This document shows positions 5,956 through 13,885 of a stretch of 25,468 nt of DNA, in pieces; positions within the stretch are counted from its first letter, which is position 1; each line of letters opens with the position of its first letter. The notes under the pieces are model-generated. The model worked only from the letters and a program-made list of their open reading frames with translations. It did not search any database and was not told where the DNA came from. Made by a program: the position numbers and the translations under genes. The stretch is from Christensenella sp. UBA7588 (GTDB lineage: Bacteria; Bacillota; Clostridia; Christensenellales; CAG-917), in assembly GCA_002478945.1 (NCBI GenBank), contig DLKM01000013.1, positions 1 to 25,468 of the forward strand, written 5' to 3'.

Positions 5956-7938
5956 TCAGTTGACGGGTACCGTATCTTGTTCGGCAACCTCGTCTGCGGA
6001 AATGTTGATTATATCGTCTGTTATGTCGTCGGTTACGTCGTCGCTATTCGCTTCGTCGGTGCCTTCTCCTATCGTTTGAGAGAGGATGATACGGTCGCGA
6101 GAATCTTCAGTTCTCTTACGAGTCTTTGCGCCCATATCTCTGCACACGCCTGCCGCAATAATCATAAGCACGCCGACTGCGCCGAGTACGCAGAACCAGT
6201 TACGCAAGGACACGACGTTGATAACAGCCATAAGCAAGTTGTCGCTGTCAACCCACGTTGCCTGCATATAGCCGAGCATACCGTAAGGAGCGTTCATCGA
6301 GTAGAGATTGACTTCGAGCGCGTTGTTGTCGTTGACGCACAAGCCGATGCTCAAAGACGAGCCGTTCGTTGCCGCCTTAATAACGTCTGCGAGGTCGTCT
6401 TGGATGAGACCGCCTGCGGAATCCAAAAGTCCTTCAACCTTATTAAGCACGGTGAGTACCAAATCTACGGTGGAGTCGTTTAAATTGGCAATTTGCATCG
6501 GGTCGCCGAGCATATCGAGAACGAGCCAGTTGATTGGACGTCTCGTGTAGCCGTTTTCAAACATCATCCAACCGTCCTCGTTGAAGCCGTATTTAACGGT
6601 AACTTCGTTGTTGTTCTGGTCGACCATTTTGCCCTCGTAGGTAAACTCTCCGCCCGCTGCGACGAATGCGTCCACAAGTTCTTTGTCATACAACTGATAG
6701 AGGAAGTTTCCGTCCTCGCCGTAATAATACTTGCCGTCCTCGCCGACACCGGGTTGAGTGTAAGTCCAACCCTTGTTGAGGATAAGGCGCAATACTACGG
6801 GGATAGTCATACGACTCGTATAAGTGCCGCCAACTTGTGCATAGAGGAGAAGCGGGTCGTCAAACGCGAGATAACCGTCTTGGTTGAAGCTGTTGTAGTT
6901 GTCGATAAACAACTTCTTCACTCTCGGATTGTTGAAGCCTTCTTTGAGCAAACCTTCGTATCCGCCTTTTGCGGTGTTGAAGTATTTGTAGATATAATCC
7001 GTAACGGCAAGACCTACCGCACGTCTCGTTATATCGTTTTTGAAGGAGTAATCATAGTCGTTGAGGACGTAATATTTGTAGATAAACTCATACAATTCCG
7101 CCCTTCTCGGCTCGCTTTCCTTAATCATAGCGATTGCCGCGTCGAGATTTTCGACAGTTTTGTACGCTTCCCAGACCTCAACGAAATTCTTTATATCTTC
7201 GTTTTGGAAACCTTTTGTGGTTCCGTTGGGATGCTTGACAAGGTTGCTGTAAGTGAAATCGCCGTGTTCCGTTATTTCCAACGCACCCGTACTCTCGTTG
7301 ACGCCAAACTCGTTGAGGTTGCCGTTGAGAACGTTGTACATAAAGAAGTCTCTTTCGAGTTTTGCGTTATGCTCTGCTTGAGACGCGCCGTTATAATACA
7401 AATCTTCGCAATAAAGAGTGTTTTGCGTAGCCTTTGCAATGACGTCGGGGAACACATAGGTAAGGATAAGTCCGAACACGCAAGTAAGGCAAACGAAAGC
7501 GATAAGAGTACGCACCGTTTGAGACCTGATGCTTCTCTTTGTGTTCTTCCTTGCTACGATAAGCGTTATCGTCATAAAGATTAAGCCGAAAAGTCCCGCT
7601 ATTATAACGCCGACGAACGGCCAGAAGGAATAATACGGCACGAGTTTGTAGCACTTTATCGCAAGCACGAGGGATACGATAAGGATAGGCAAATACGCCA
7701 ACACATAAAGCACTACGGAGGAGACGGAATACATAACCGAAGTCTTGGATTGGTCGCCTTTGGTGCGTTTGCTTATCGGGAACGCTTTGTCGAGTTTCTT
7801 TTTCGTGTTCTCGACGGGCTGTTCGTTTTCGACAGATTGCTCTGCGTCTGCGACTTGCTCCGTTTCAACGGTTTGTTCGTCTTGATTCAAAGCGGTCGTT
7901 TCTTCGTTTTCAAAGATTGCAAGATTCTTGTCGCTCAT
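5956..7938 (-). CDS. Large membrane protein of unknown function (second gene of pair)
   Basis: A 660-residue protein I cannot assign. Residues 1-65 are a hydrophilic, Glu/Gln-rich segment with EQ and VEN repetitions. Three membrane helices follow at about 70-95, 103-128 and 142-164, then roughly 410 residues rich in Tyr, Asn and Asp that should lie outside. A fourth helix at about 580-599 leads into a 60-residue tail, first basic (KTRKR), then strongly acidic. AAGGAGG lies just before the ATG, inside the end of the upstream gene, from which it is separated by one base, so the two are surely co-translated. The same topology is seen in its partner. No enzyme motif, lipobox or sorting signal was found. 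Confidence 0.85.
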   Translation of the reverse strand: MSDKNLAIFENEETTALNQDEQTVETEQVADAEQSVENEQPVENTKKKLDKAFPISKRTKGDQSKTSVMYSVSSVVLYVLAYLPILIVSLVLAIKCYKLVPYYSFWPFVGVIIAGLFGLIFMTITLIVARKNTKRSIRSQTVRTLIAFVCLTCVFGLILTYVFPDVIAKATQNTLYCEDLYYNGASQAEHNAKLERDFFMYNVLNGNLNEFGVNESTGALEITEHGDFTYSNLVKHPNGTTKGFQNEDIKNFVEVWEAYKTVENLDAAIAMIKESEPRRAELYEFIYKYYVLNDYDYSFKNDITRRAVGLAVTDYIYKYFNTAKGGYEGLLKEGFNNPRVKKLFIDNYNSFNQDGYLAFDDPLLLYAQVGGTYTSRMTIPVVLRLILNKGWTYTQPGVGEDGKYYYGEDGNFLYQLYDKELVDAFVAAGGEFTYEGKMVDQNNNEVTVKYGFNEDGWMMFENGYTRRPINWLVLDMLGDPMQIANLNDSTVDLVLTVLNKVEGLLDSAGGLIQDDLADVIKAATNGSSLSIGLCVNDNNALEVNLYSMNAPYGMLGYMQATWVDSDNLLMAVINVVSLRNWFCVLGAVGVLMIIAAGVCRDMGAKTRKRTEDSRDRIILSQTIGEGTDEANSDDVTDDITDDIINISADEVAEQDTVPVN

Positions 7939-7939
7939 A

Positions 7940-10573
7940 TTATTCTACCTCCTTTTGCGTATTTTCGTCTTGAGGTAAGGCGGTATCCTCCTCGGTCTCG
8001 GGAGCGGTTGCGATTTCGTCTTGCACAACGTTCTGTGTGACCTCGTCGGTTTCTATGGCGTTTTTACCTTTCTTTTTATTGCGTTTTTTGCGAGGTTCGA
8101 CCACGGCGTTGCCTGTTGCGTACTCGTATTCTTTTTCCGCGCACACGAAGCTGAGGAAATAGAAGAACACAACCAAACCCGTGAAGAACATCAACATATC
8201 TCTCAAGGAGAACAACGGATACATTTTCGGCTTGTAGGACAAATCGACTTGAAGTTGTCTTACCGCGTTAAGGTCGGCAAGACCGAAGTCGGAAGAAAAC
8301 ACGCCCGTACCCAACTTGTCGCCGATAAGCGTGGAGCCAATCATCGGACCGTAGGTTTCCGCCTCGTATTGCGCTCTGTAGTATTTTTGAACCGAAGTGG
8401 CAACATAGTCGTTATCTTGTATTTCGATAAACTCCCAGAACGGTTTGATATACGGAGATTGATAGCTGTACAATCCTTTCAATACGTTGACGAGGATTGC
8501 GGAAATGTCGATTATCGGCTTATAATAAGTTTTATTGTTTCCGTTTACATTCTTTGTTGCTTCTTTGAAAAGCGGAATATCGATACCGGAGATAGAAAGT
8601 CCTTTAACGGTCTCGCCGTTTACTTCGAGGTCCTTTACAATCAATCCTCCGACGACTTTGCCTATCGTGTTCGTAACGAGAATGTTGTACAAATCCACGC
8701 CGAATTTGTCGAGCAAACCTTCGATTGCGGTATTAAGGAACAACGAGAGGTTGTCAAGGTCAAACGCATATTGGTCGTTGCCGTCAACCGTGCCGAGCAA
8801 AGTGTTGTCGAAGTCGATGTCAAGCAGCACGTCTCCGCCCTCGGACGCTTTTGCGGGATTAGTTCCCATCGCGTCGAAGCCGTCGTCTCTGACGAGTGCG
8901 ACGTAAAGATGGTCTTTCTTTTCGCCAAGCACTTCTGTCTTGTATGCGACTACGAGATATGCGTCGTAAATTTCATAATCTTCGGGAAGTCCCGCCGCCG
9001 CGCGGATATAACCTGCAATCGTCTCGAATCCTTCGTCGTCTTTGCCCAACATCTCTTTGAGGCTGTAACCGTTTTCGAGTTTTGTAAGAATAGGTCTGAG
9101 AATTTCGCCAATCGACTGACCTTTAATTTTAATAGCCGAAAGACCGGGGATATTGTCGACAACGTCTATAGCGCCGTAGTCTCCGCCGTCTTTCTTTTCA
9201 AGCAAAAAGTCAAAGAGTTGGTTGTTTCCGAGCAATGCGCCGACTTGCGCTACGAGATAATCCAATCTGCCTTGAGTGATGGAGAATCTGTCCGCAAACA
9301 CGATTTCTTGATTGTAATACGCCTTCTCTCTCGGAGACGCTTGATTTTGATAATAATCTTCGCGGTCCGCGATTGCGTTTTTGACGTACATCGAAACATC
9401 GGCCGAGTAGTCTTTATTGTCGATAACGGCTTTGCCTTCATAATAATCTGCGAGAATATTGAGAATATTGTCGAGGCTGAACACCCAACCGTCGGAAATC
9501 AAACCGTTGGGATTGTAAGTCGCATCGCCGTAAACGCCGCTCGTTGCGTTGATTTTGCTGACCGTGCCGCCTGCCGCGCCTGCGGGAAGTTCCTTGCCGT
9601 TTGCGTCAACGTATACGGTGCCGGTAGGCATCAAATCTTTGGAATACCAAACGTAAACGAATTGGTCGTTTTTCTTCTTATCGGCAGTTACCGTGACCCA
9701 TTCGCCTTTTTCGGAATCGTATTGAACGGTTTTGTAACTCTTTTCTTTATACCAATAGTTGGAATAAGTCACGCCGTTGATTACGAGTTTGCCGTCGATA
9801 GGTTTAAGCTCGATAACCTGATTGCGTTCGATGTCGGTAATATTGCCGTCGCCGGAAGGAATGTTATTACTGCTATCGGCGTTGACTTTTACGGAGCCGT
9901 CATCGCCTTTTGCGAAACTGATGTCCACACCGACATTGCCTTCGTCGTCGATAACGTAGCCGTACGTTACGGGTTTGTTGGAAATATTGCCCGCGACGCC
10001 GCCCTTGTCCTGACCAATCATTCCGACGTTGTAGATTTTTTTAATCATATCGACTTGGTCGATAAGTTTGTACGTTTCGCTCTTTGCCGCCGCGTTTGAA
10101 GAAAGCGTGCGATAATAGGAAAGTTGCGTTTTGTAATCCGCAACGGTTACGCCGTCGCCGTACAACTCGTTGACGGTTGCGGAAAGTTCGGAAATCTGTT
10201 TTTCAAAAACGACGTCCATAACGATTCCCGACAAAAGCATAACCACCAGACACGTCGCAACCACGGCAAACATTCTCACTCGTCTGTTCTTGACGGTTTT
10301 GCTGAGAATGATATGCACTATGGAAATAAACGCCCAAAGCGCAAACGCAATCCAAACTCCGTAAAGTGCGGGCGCGGTTATATACTGCTCCGCTTGCATA
10401 AAGAATCCAAGCGAATCGGTAACCGTTTTCCCGCCCATAAAGGGGTCGTGACCGAGAAATTTGACTGTCGTGAAGCACACGGCAACCAGAAACAGCGGAA
10501 GACCAAGCATATAGAAAACCACTTTGAGTACGCGATACAGCTTGACCTTTTGGTACTGTTGATTTTGGCTCAT
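7940..10573 (-). CDS. Very large membrane protein of unknown function (first gene of pair)
   Basis: An 877-residue protein not recognised from any family. Membrane helices are visible at about 15-38, 68-91 and 101-122, then roughly 670 residues predicted outside, then one helix at about 792-811 and a cytoplasmic tail that is first basic (RKKRNKKKGK) and then acidic. The external part holds many beta-strand-like Val/Tyr/Asp stretches, several GDG and NGN turns, and hydrophobic blocks near residues 640-690. AAGGAG precedes the ATG at 10573. It starts an operon with the 660-residue protein; promoter at 10646-10674, terminator at 5908-5939. The matched topologies suggest a heteromeric envelope complex. 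Transport, wall assembly or a surface scaffold are all open. Confidence 0.87.
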   Translation of the reverse strand: MSQNQQYQKVKLYRVLKVVFYMLGLPLFLVAVCFTTVKFLGHDPFMGGKTVTDSLGFFMQAEQYITAPALYGVWIAFALWAFISIVHIILSKTVKNRRVRMFAVVATCLVVMLLSGIVMDVVFEKQISELSATVNELYGDGVTVADYKTQLSYYRTLSSNAAAKSETYKLIDQVDMIKKIYNVGMIGQDKGGVAGNISNKPVTYGYVIDDEGNVGVDISFAKGDDGSVKVNADSSNNIPSGDGNITDIERNQVIELKPIDGKLVINGVTYSNYWYKEKSYKTVQYDSEKGEWVTVTADKKKNDQFVYVWYSKDLMPTGTVYVDANGKELPAGAAGGTVSKINATSGVYGDATYNPNGLISDGWVFSLDNILNILADYYEGKAVIDNKDYSADVSMYVKNAIADREDYYQNQASPREKAYYNQEIVFADRFSITQGRLDYLVAQVGALLGNNQLFDFLLEKKDGGDYGAIDVVDNIPGLSAIKIKGQSIGEILRPILTKLENGYSLKEMLGKDDEGFETIAGYIRAAAGLPEDYEIYDAYLVVAYKTEVLGEKKDHLYVALVRDDGFDAMGTNPAKASEGGDVLLDIDFDNTLLGTVDGNDQYAFDLDNLSLFLNTAIEGLLDKFGVDLYNILVTNTIGKVVGGLIVKDLEVNGETVKGLSISGIDIPLFKEATKNVNGNNKTYYKPIIDISAILVNVLKGLYSYQSPYIKPFWEFIEIQDNDYVATSVQKYYRAQYEAETYGPMIGSTLIGDKLGTGVFSSDFGLADLNAVRQLQVDLSYKPKMYPLFSLRDMLMFFTGLVVFFYFLSFVCAEKEYEYATGNAVVEPRKKRNKKKGKNAIETDEVTQNVVQDEIATAPETEEDTALPQDENTQKEVE

Positions 10574-10645
10574 AATATTCTCCTTAACTTTTTTGCGTGC
10601 GCTTGCGTGTATAGCGTGCGCACATAAATATAATATTACTTCTTT

Positions 10646-10674
10646 ATCTTATCATAACAAAAAATATATTTCAA
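10646..10674 (-). promoter_or_regulatory. Promoter of the two-gene membrane operon
   Basis: On the minus strand TTGAAA (10669-10674), 17 nt and TAAGAT (10646-10651), with TG one base before the -10. The leader would be about 65 nt and contains the GTGCGC/GCGCAC hairpin. Confidence 0.7.
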
Positions 10675-10917
10675 TACGATTTTTACAATTTTTTCTCGAC
10701 ACTACAAGTTGTGGTCGCTTCCGCTTCCGTGCAAATATGTGGATTTTTGACGTGGATTTTTGCGATATATTTCGTATTCCGTTCAGGCGTGGACAGAGTC
10801 CGCCTCAATTATTAATTCATTTCGGTATTATCAATACAATCATCGCTATTTGTGTGCATATAATTCGTTTTCGGCATTTAATCTTGAAATTCGTTCGGAT
10901 AGTTTTTGATTTTGATA

Positions 10918-10946
10918 TTGCTTTTAACCGTATCAAAGTATATTAT
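10918..10946 (+). promoter_or_regulatory. Candidate gdhA promoter
   Basis: TTGCTT (10918-10923), 17 nt, TATTAT (10941-10946). The leader would be about 30 nt and carries the ribosome site AGGAGG at 10974-10979. No clear operator is seen. Confidence 0.5.
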
Positions 10947-10984
10947 TAAAACACAAGGGCAAAAGCCTTATTCAGGAGGAAAAT

Positions 10985-12331
10985 ATGTCATATATCAGCG
11001 AAGTCATCGAACAGACCGAATTGAAAAACCCGGGACAACCCCAGTTTATGCAAACAGTCAAAGAAGTTCTTACTTCTCTTGCTCCGGCTGTCGAGCAACA
11101 CGAAGAAACAATGAGAAAAAACGTCATTCTCGAGCGTATGGTCGAGCCTGACAGACAAATCATATTCCGTGTCCCTTGGATGGACGACAACGGCGTTTAT
11201 CACGTCAATCGCGGCTTCCGCGTCCAGTTCAACAACGCAATCGGACCGTACAAGGGCGGCTTGCGTTTCCAAAAAGACGTCAACCTCGACGCAATGAAGT
11301 TCCTCGGATTTGAACAAACTTTCAAAAACTCCCTTACCTCCCTTCCGATGGGCGGTGCAAAAGGCGGCGCAGACTTCGACCCCACAGGCAAGAGCGATGC
11401 GGAAATTATGCGTTTCTGTCAATCGTTTATGAACGAACTTTATCGTCATATCGGTCCCAGTATGGACGTTCCCGCAGGCGATATGGGTGTCGGCGGCAGA
11501 GAAATCGGCTATCTGTTCGGTCAATATAAGAAAATCGTCGGTTCTTACGAAAACGGCGTTCTTACGGGCAAAGGCTTGAGCTACGGCGGCTCTCTTATCC
11601 GCCCCGAAGCAACAGGTTACGGCGCAACGTACTTCCTCGACGAAGTGCTTAAACACGAAGGCGAACAACTCAAAGGCAAAACGTTCTGCCTCAGCGGTTT
11701 CGGCAACGTCGCTTGGGGCGCAGCCGCAAAAATCAGCGAACTCGGCGGCAAAGTCGTTACCCTCTCCGGTCCCGACGGCTATATCTACGACCCGGACGGC
11801 GTAAGCGGAGAAAAAATCGATTATATGCTCGAAATGCGCGCTTCCAACCGCAACAGAGTGCAAGACTACTCGGATAAATTCGGTTGCGAATTCGTCGCAG
11901 GCAAGAAACCTTGGGGCAACGTCAAAGCAGACATCTATATGCCGTGCGCAAGACAAAACGAAATTCTCCTCGAGGATGCCGAAGCTATGGTTAAACTCGG
12001 AGTTCCCGTACTCAACGAAGTTGCAAATATGCCCACCACCAACGAGGCAATCGCATACTTGCAATCTCACGGCGTGCTTGTCACTCCCTCCAAAGCGGTC
12101 AACGCAGGCGGCGTAGCAACGAGCGGTCTCGAAATGTCTCAAAACAGCGAACGTCTCTCTTGGACGGCAGAAGAAGTCGATGCAAAACTCAAACAAATTA
12201 TGAAAGGCATCCACAACCAAATCTGCGACGCCCTCGACGCATACGGCCTCGATTACAACCTCGTCAAAGGCGCAAACCTTGCAGGTTTCAAGAAGGTGTA
12301 TGAAGCAATGCTTGCACAAGGCATCAATTAA
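10985..12331 (+). CDS. gdhA: NADP-type glutamate dehydrogenase
   Basis: Catalyses reductive amination of 2-oxoglutarate with ammonia to glutamate; family members form cytoplasmic hexamers. At 448 residues it matches the class I bacterial enzymes. GPYKGGLRF (87-95, Lys90) and PMGGAKGGADF (121-131, catalytic Lys126) are intact, and PAGDMGVGGREIG (163-175) carries Asp166. The Rossmann domain starts at SGFGNVAWG (about 237). The later signature reads NEVANMPTT where many homologues have AEGANMP, a small deviation that spares the core. AGGAGG lies 5 nt before the ATG. It is flanked by its own promoter and by the large palindrome at 12330-12454, so it is probably monocistronic. Confidence 0.96.
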   Translation: MSYISEVIEQTELKNPGQPQFMQTVKEVLTSLAPAVEQHEETMRKNVILERMVEPDRQIIFRVPWMDDNGVYHVNRGFRVQFNNAIGPYKGGLRFQKDVNLDAMKFLGFEQTFKNSLTSLPMGGAKGGADFDPTGKSDAEIMRFCQSFMNELYRHIGPSMDVPAGDMGVGGREIGYLFGQYKKIVGSYENGVLTGKGLSYGGSLIRPEATGYGATYFLDEVLKHEGEQLKGKTFCLSGFGNVAWGAAAKISELGGKVVTLSGPDGYIYDPDGVSGEKIDYMLEMRASNRNRVQDYSDKFGCEFVAGKKPWGNVKADIYMPCARQNEILLEDAEAMVKLGVPVLNEVANMPTTNEAIAYLQSHGVLVTPSKAVNAGGVATSGLEMSQNSERLSWTAEEVDAKLKQIMKGIHNQICDALDAYGLDYNLVKGANLAGFKKVYEAMLAQGIN

Positions 12332-12454
12332 AAACTTGCAAAACGGCGACTAACTTTGTCAGCGCCCCGAGTACGACAACTCATTTACGATTAGTAAATT
12401 AGGGTTGCCGTCCTCGGGGTGCTTTCGCGTTATTCATCCGTTTTGCAAGTTTTT
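12330..12454. repeat. 125-bp nested palindrome overlapping the gdhA stop
   Basis: AAAAACTTGCAAAACGG (12330-12346) is the perfect complement of 12438-12454 (17 bp). Inside, GCGCCCCGAG (12362-12371) pairs with CTCGGGGTGC (12413-12422), and an apex arm ATTTAC/GTAAAT with flanking ACG.CAAC pairs at 12373-12411. The two unpaired side segments are both 15 nt long. The right end runs into T-rich sequence, so the RNA could terminate gdhA. The size and nesting are far beyond a normal terminator and resemble a miniature palindromic element. Confidence 0.8.
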
Positions 12455-12533
12455 AAGTTTTTAGTGTTTTTAAGAAAGACACGCAACTTTGCGTGTCTTT
12501 CTTTTTTTCGCTAGATTTTCAGTTCTCTATCGC
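12393..12533 (+). repeat. 141-bp direct repeat, copy A
   Basis: This segment recurs at 12776-12916 without indels and with about seven mismatches (roughly 95% identical). It starts at the apex of the large palindrome and includes the palindrome's right half, a T-rich link, a terminator hairpin and the tail TTCGCTAGATTTTCAGTT. Confidence 0.9.
12474..12508 (+). terminator. Terminator hairpin in repeat copy A
   Basis: GAAAGACACGCA, loop ACTT and TGCGTGTCTTTC form a 12-bp stem followed by seven Ts. It is a second potential end for gdhA transcripts. Confidence 0.8.
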
Positions 12534-12775
12534 GCAACCAGTTGCTCAAACGGCATTGCGGTAATGGCAACAAAACATTTGTTGCCATAAACCGCATTTG
12601 TTATCGCAACTACTACCGTACAGCCAATCTTTGCTATCAATTCAGGCAAGAATAACTTATCTTTCCGCAGTTTTGCAAGATTGTCTGTTTGGTGTAAATA
12701 AGGACAAAAAACTCCTGCCACAGTTTCGCTATATCGTTTGCTTGATGCTCGCTTCGCTCGTTGTTTGTACTCCTC
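12534..12775. other. 242-bp gene-free spacer between the direct repeats
   Basis: No convincing gene. A 64-codon open frame on the minus strand (12527-12721) lacks a ribosome site and overlaps the repeat. The right part (12709-12744) matches the inverted segment near 2660-2695. A GCAACAAAACATTTGTTGC hairpin lies near 12568-12586. Confidence 0.6.
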
Positions 12776-12916
12776 AGTAAATTAGGGTTACCGTCCTCGG
12801 GATGCTTTCGCGTTATTCATTCGTTTTGCAAGTTTTTAAGTTTTTAGTGCTTTTACGAAAGACACGCAATTTTGCGTGTCTTTCTTTTTTTCGCTAGATT
12901 TTCAGTTCCCTATCGC
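12776..12916 (+). repeat. 141-bp direct repeat, copy B
   Basis: The second copy of 12393-12533. It contains only the right half of the palindrome, so it cannot form the large hairpin alone. The terminator stem inside is retained. Confidence 0.9.
12857..12891 (+). terminator. Terminator hairpin in repeat copy B
   Basis: GAAAGACACGCA, loop ATTT and TGCGTGTCTTTC with a seven-T tail. The loop differs from copy A while the stem is unchanged. Confidence 0.75.
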
Positions 12917-12932
12917 ACTTAGTTTTCCATAT

Positions 12933-12961
12933 AAAAAAGACGGCGTTTTTGCCGTCCTTTT
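12933..12961. terminator. Terminator of the GtrA gene (usable in both directions)
   Basis: GACGGC (12939-12944) and GCCGTC (12951-12956) enclose a GTTTTT loop. On the minus strand the stem is followed by six Ts, 19 nt beyond the stop codon of the GtrA gene; on the plus strand by CTTTTAT. Confidence 0.85.
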
Positions 12962-12979
12962 ATACGCTTTTTGCATTTA

Positions 12980-13645
12980 TTATTTGTCCTGTGCGTTTTG
13001 GTCGTTTGAATTTTCGACCGTGTTCTCGTCGGTTGCGACGTCGCCTTCCGTTTTTTCTTCCTCTTTAACTTTGGGCTTTCTGAACACGACGAATTTCTGC
13101 CACATAAATTCAAGCGCAAAGTTGATAATCATTACGGTTCCCTCTGCGATTATGCCCGCAAGAGAGGCGTTGATTTTTGCGGAAAGCAACGGCTCAATCG
13201 TGCAGACGTACCACGTTTGGAAAGGATAGAACGGAACGTAGAACAAGAACGCCAAAACCATTGCCTTGGGAACGTTGCTCGCGTCCTTAAACGTGAATTT
13301 GCGGTTGAGTGTGAAATTCCAAAGAATAGACGCGCAAAGAGCCACCGTCGTAGCGACGAACGTATTGATTGCCGTCGGCTGTATGAAATTTATAGTCTTT
13401 CCGTCGTCGGGAATAACGTTGTGCAATATCGTAAAAACGACAAGCTGTATGATGCCTGCGCTTGCCGCGCAAAGTGCGTACTTGATAAACTGCATAACGC
13501 CCTTGCGTTTTTCTTTTTTTGCCTGCTTTTCGGCGTACTTCGCGCTGTATTCGGCAAGTATGCCTACCGCGGCGTTCTGCTCGTCTGCGAGTTCGTCTTT
13601 GACAGACGTTTGCACTTCGCTGATTTCCTTGACGTTTTCGTCCAT
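12980..13645 (-). CDS. GtrA family membrane protein
   Basis: GtrA-type proteins are small four-helix membrane proteins linked to moving lipid-linked sugars across the membrane for cell-surface glycosylation. Here helices are seen at about 52-76, 92-112, 128-148 and 164-184. The family signature FIKYALCAASAG (53-64), WNFTLNRKFTF (109-119) and the closing FMWQKFVVF (180-188) are present. Unusually, the core is preceded by about 48 hydrophilic residues and followed by an acidic 30-residue tail. AGGAGA precedes the ATG. It stands alone, with its own promoter and terminator and no glycosyltransferase next to it, so the substrate cannot be inferred. Confidence 0.88.
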   Translation of the reverse strand: MDENVKEISEVQTSVKDELADEQNAAVGILAEYSAKYAEKQAKKEKRKGVMQFIKYALCAASAGIIQLVVFTILHNVIPDDGKTINFIQPTAINTFVATTVALCASILWNFTLNRKFTFKDASNVPKAMVLAFLFYVPFYPFQTWYVCTIEPLLSAKINASLAGIIAEGTVMIINFALEFMWQKFVVFRKPKVKEEEKTEGDVATDENTVENSNDQNAQDK

Positions 13646-13682
13646 AAAGCTCTCCTGTTTCGCCGTTTTCGGCTATACGAAT

Positions 13683-13712
13683 ATTTTATCAAACATACTA
13701 TATCGATGTCAA
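13683..13712 (-). promoter_or_regulatory. Promoter of the GtrA gene
   Basis: On the minus strand TTGACA (13707-13712), 18 nt and TAAAAT (13683-13688), with TG one base before the -10. A GCCG/CGGC hairpin with an AAAA loop lies at the start of the leader (13664-13675). Confidence 0.75.
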
Positions 13713-13885
13713 TATTAAATTGTTTACAATTTGTCTTTTCCGACAATCAAGTGGCAATAACGTTTTGTATAACTACGGTTTCTTAAACTCGTCGCATCTT
13801 TTCCTTTTGTGTCGAAATTGCACGAAAGAGCATTTTATATATTGAAAACAGCTTATAAAACTTTCTTTTTGGCAAAAATGCGATT

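Larger units (their letters stand above)
10574..10984. other. Divergent intergenic region between the membrane operon and gdhA
   Basis: About 410 bases, AT-rich, no gene. It holds the minus promoter (10646-10674), a GTGCGC/GCGCAC hairpin in the leader of the membrane operon (about 10603-10622), and a plus promoter for gdhA (10918-10946). The middle part (10690-10900) shows nothing I recognise. Confidence 0.6.

Noticed and set aside
8021..10099. A 692-codon open frame on the plus strand
   Set aside because: It is antisense to the 877-residue membrane protein, has no ribosome site and no recognisable domain. The codon bias of these genes leaves long open antisense frames, also at 10988-12319, 23722-24924, 6493-7584 and 19175-20287.
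12330..12454. The palindrome as a riboswitch
   Set aside because: It follows gdhA and does not precede a plus-strand gene; its near-complete self-complementarity argues for a palindromic element or terminator.
12527..12721. A 64-codon frame on the minus strand between the direct repeats
   Set aside because: No ribosome site, overlaps the repeat unit, and its composition gives no family resemblance.
13801..13885. Forespore-type (sigma G or F) promoter for the ger operon
   Set aside because: Partial matches (GCATT at 13830, CAGCTTA at 13849) have the wrong spacing, so no promoter was called.
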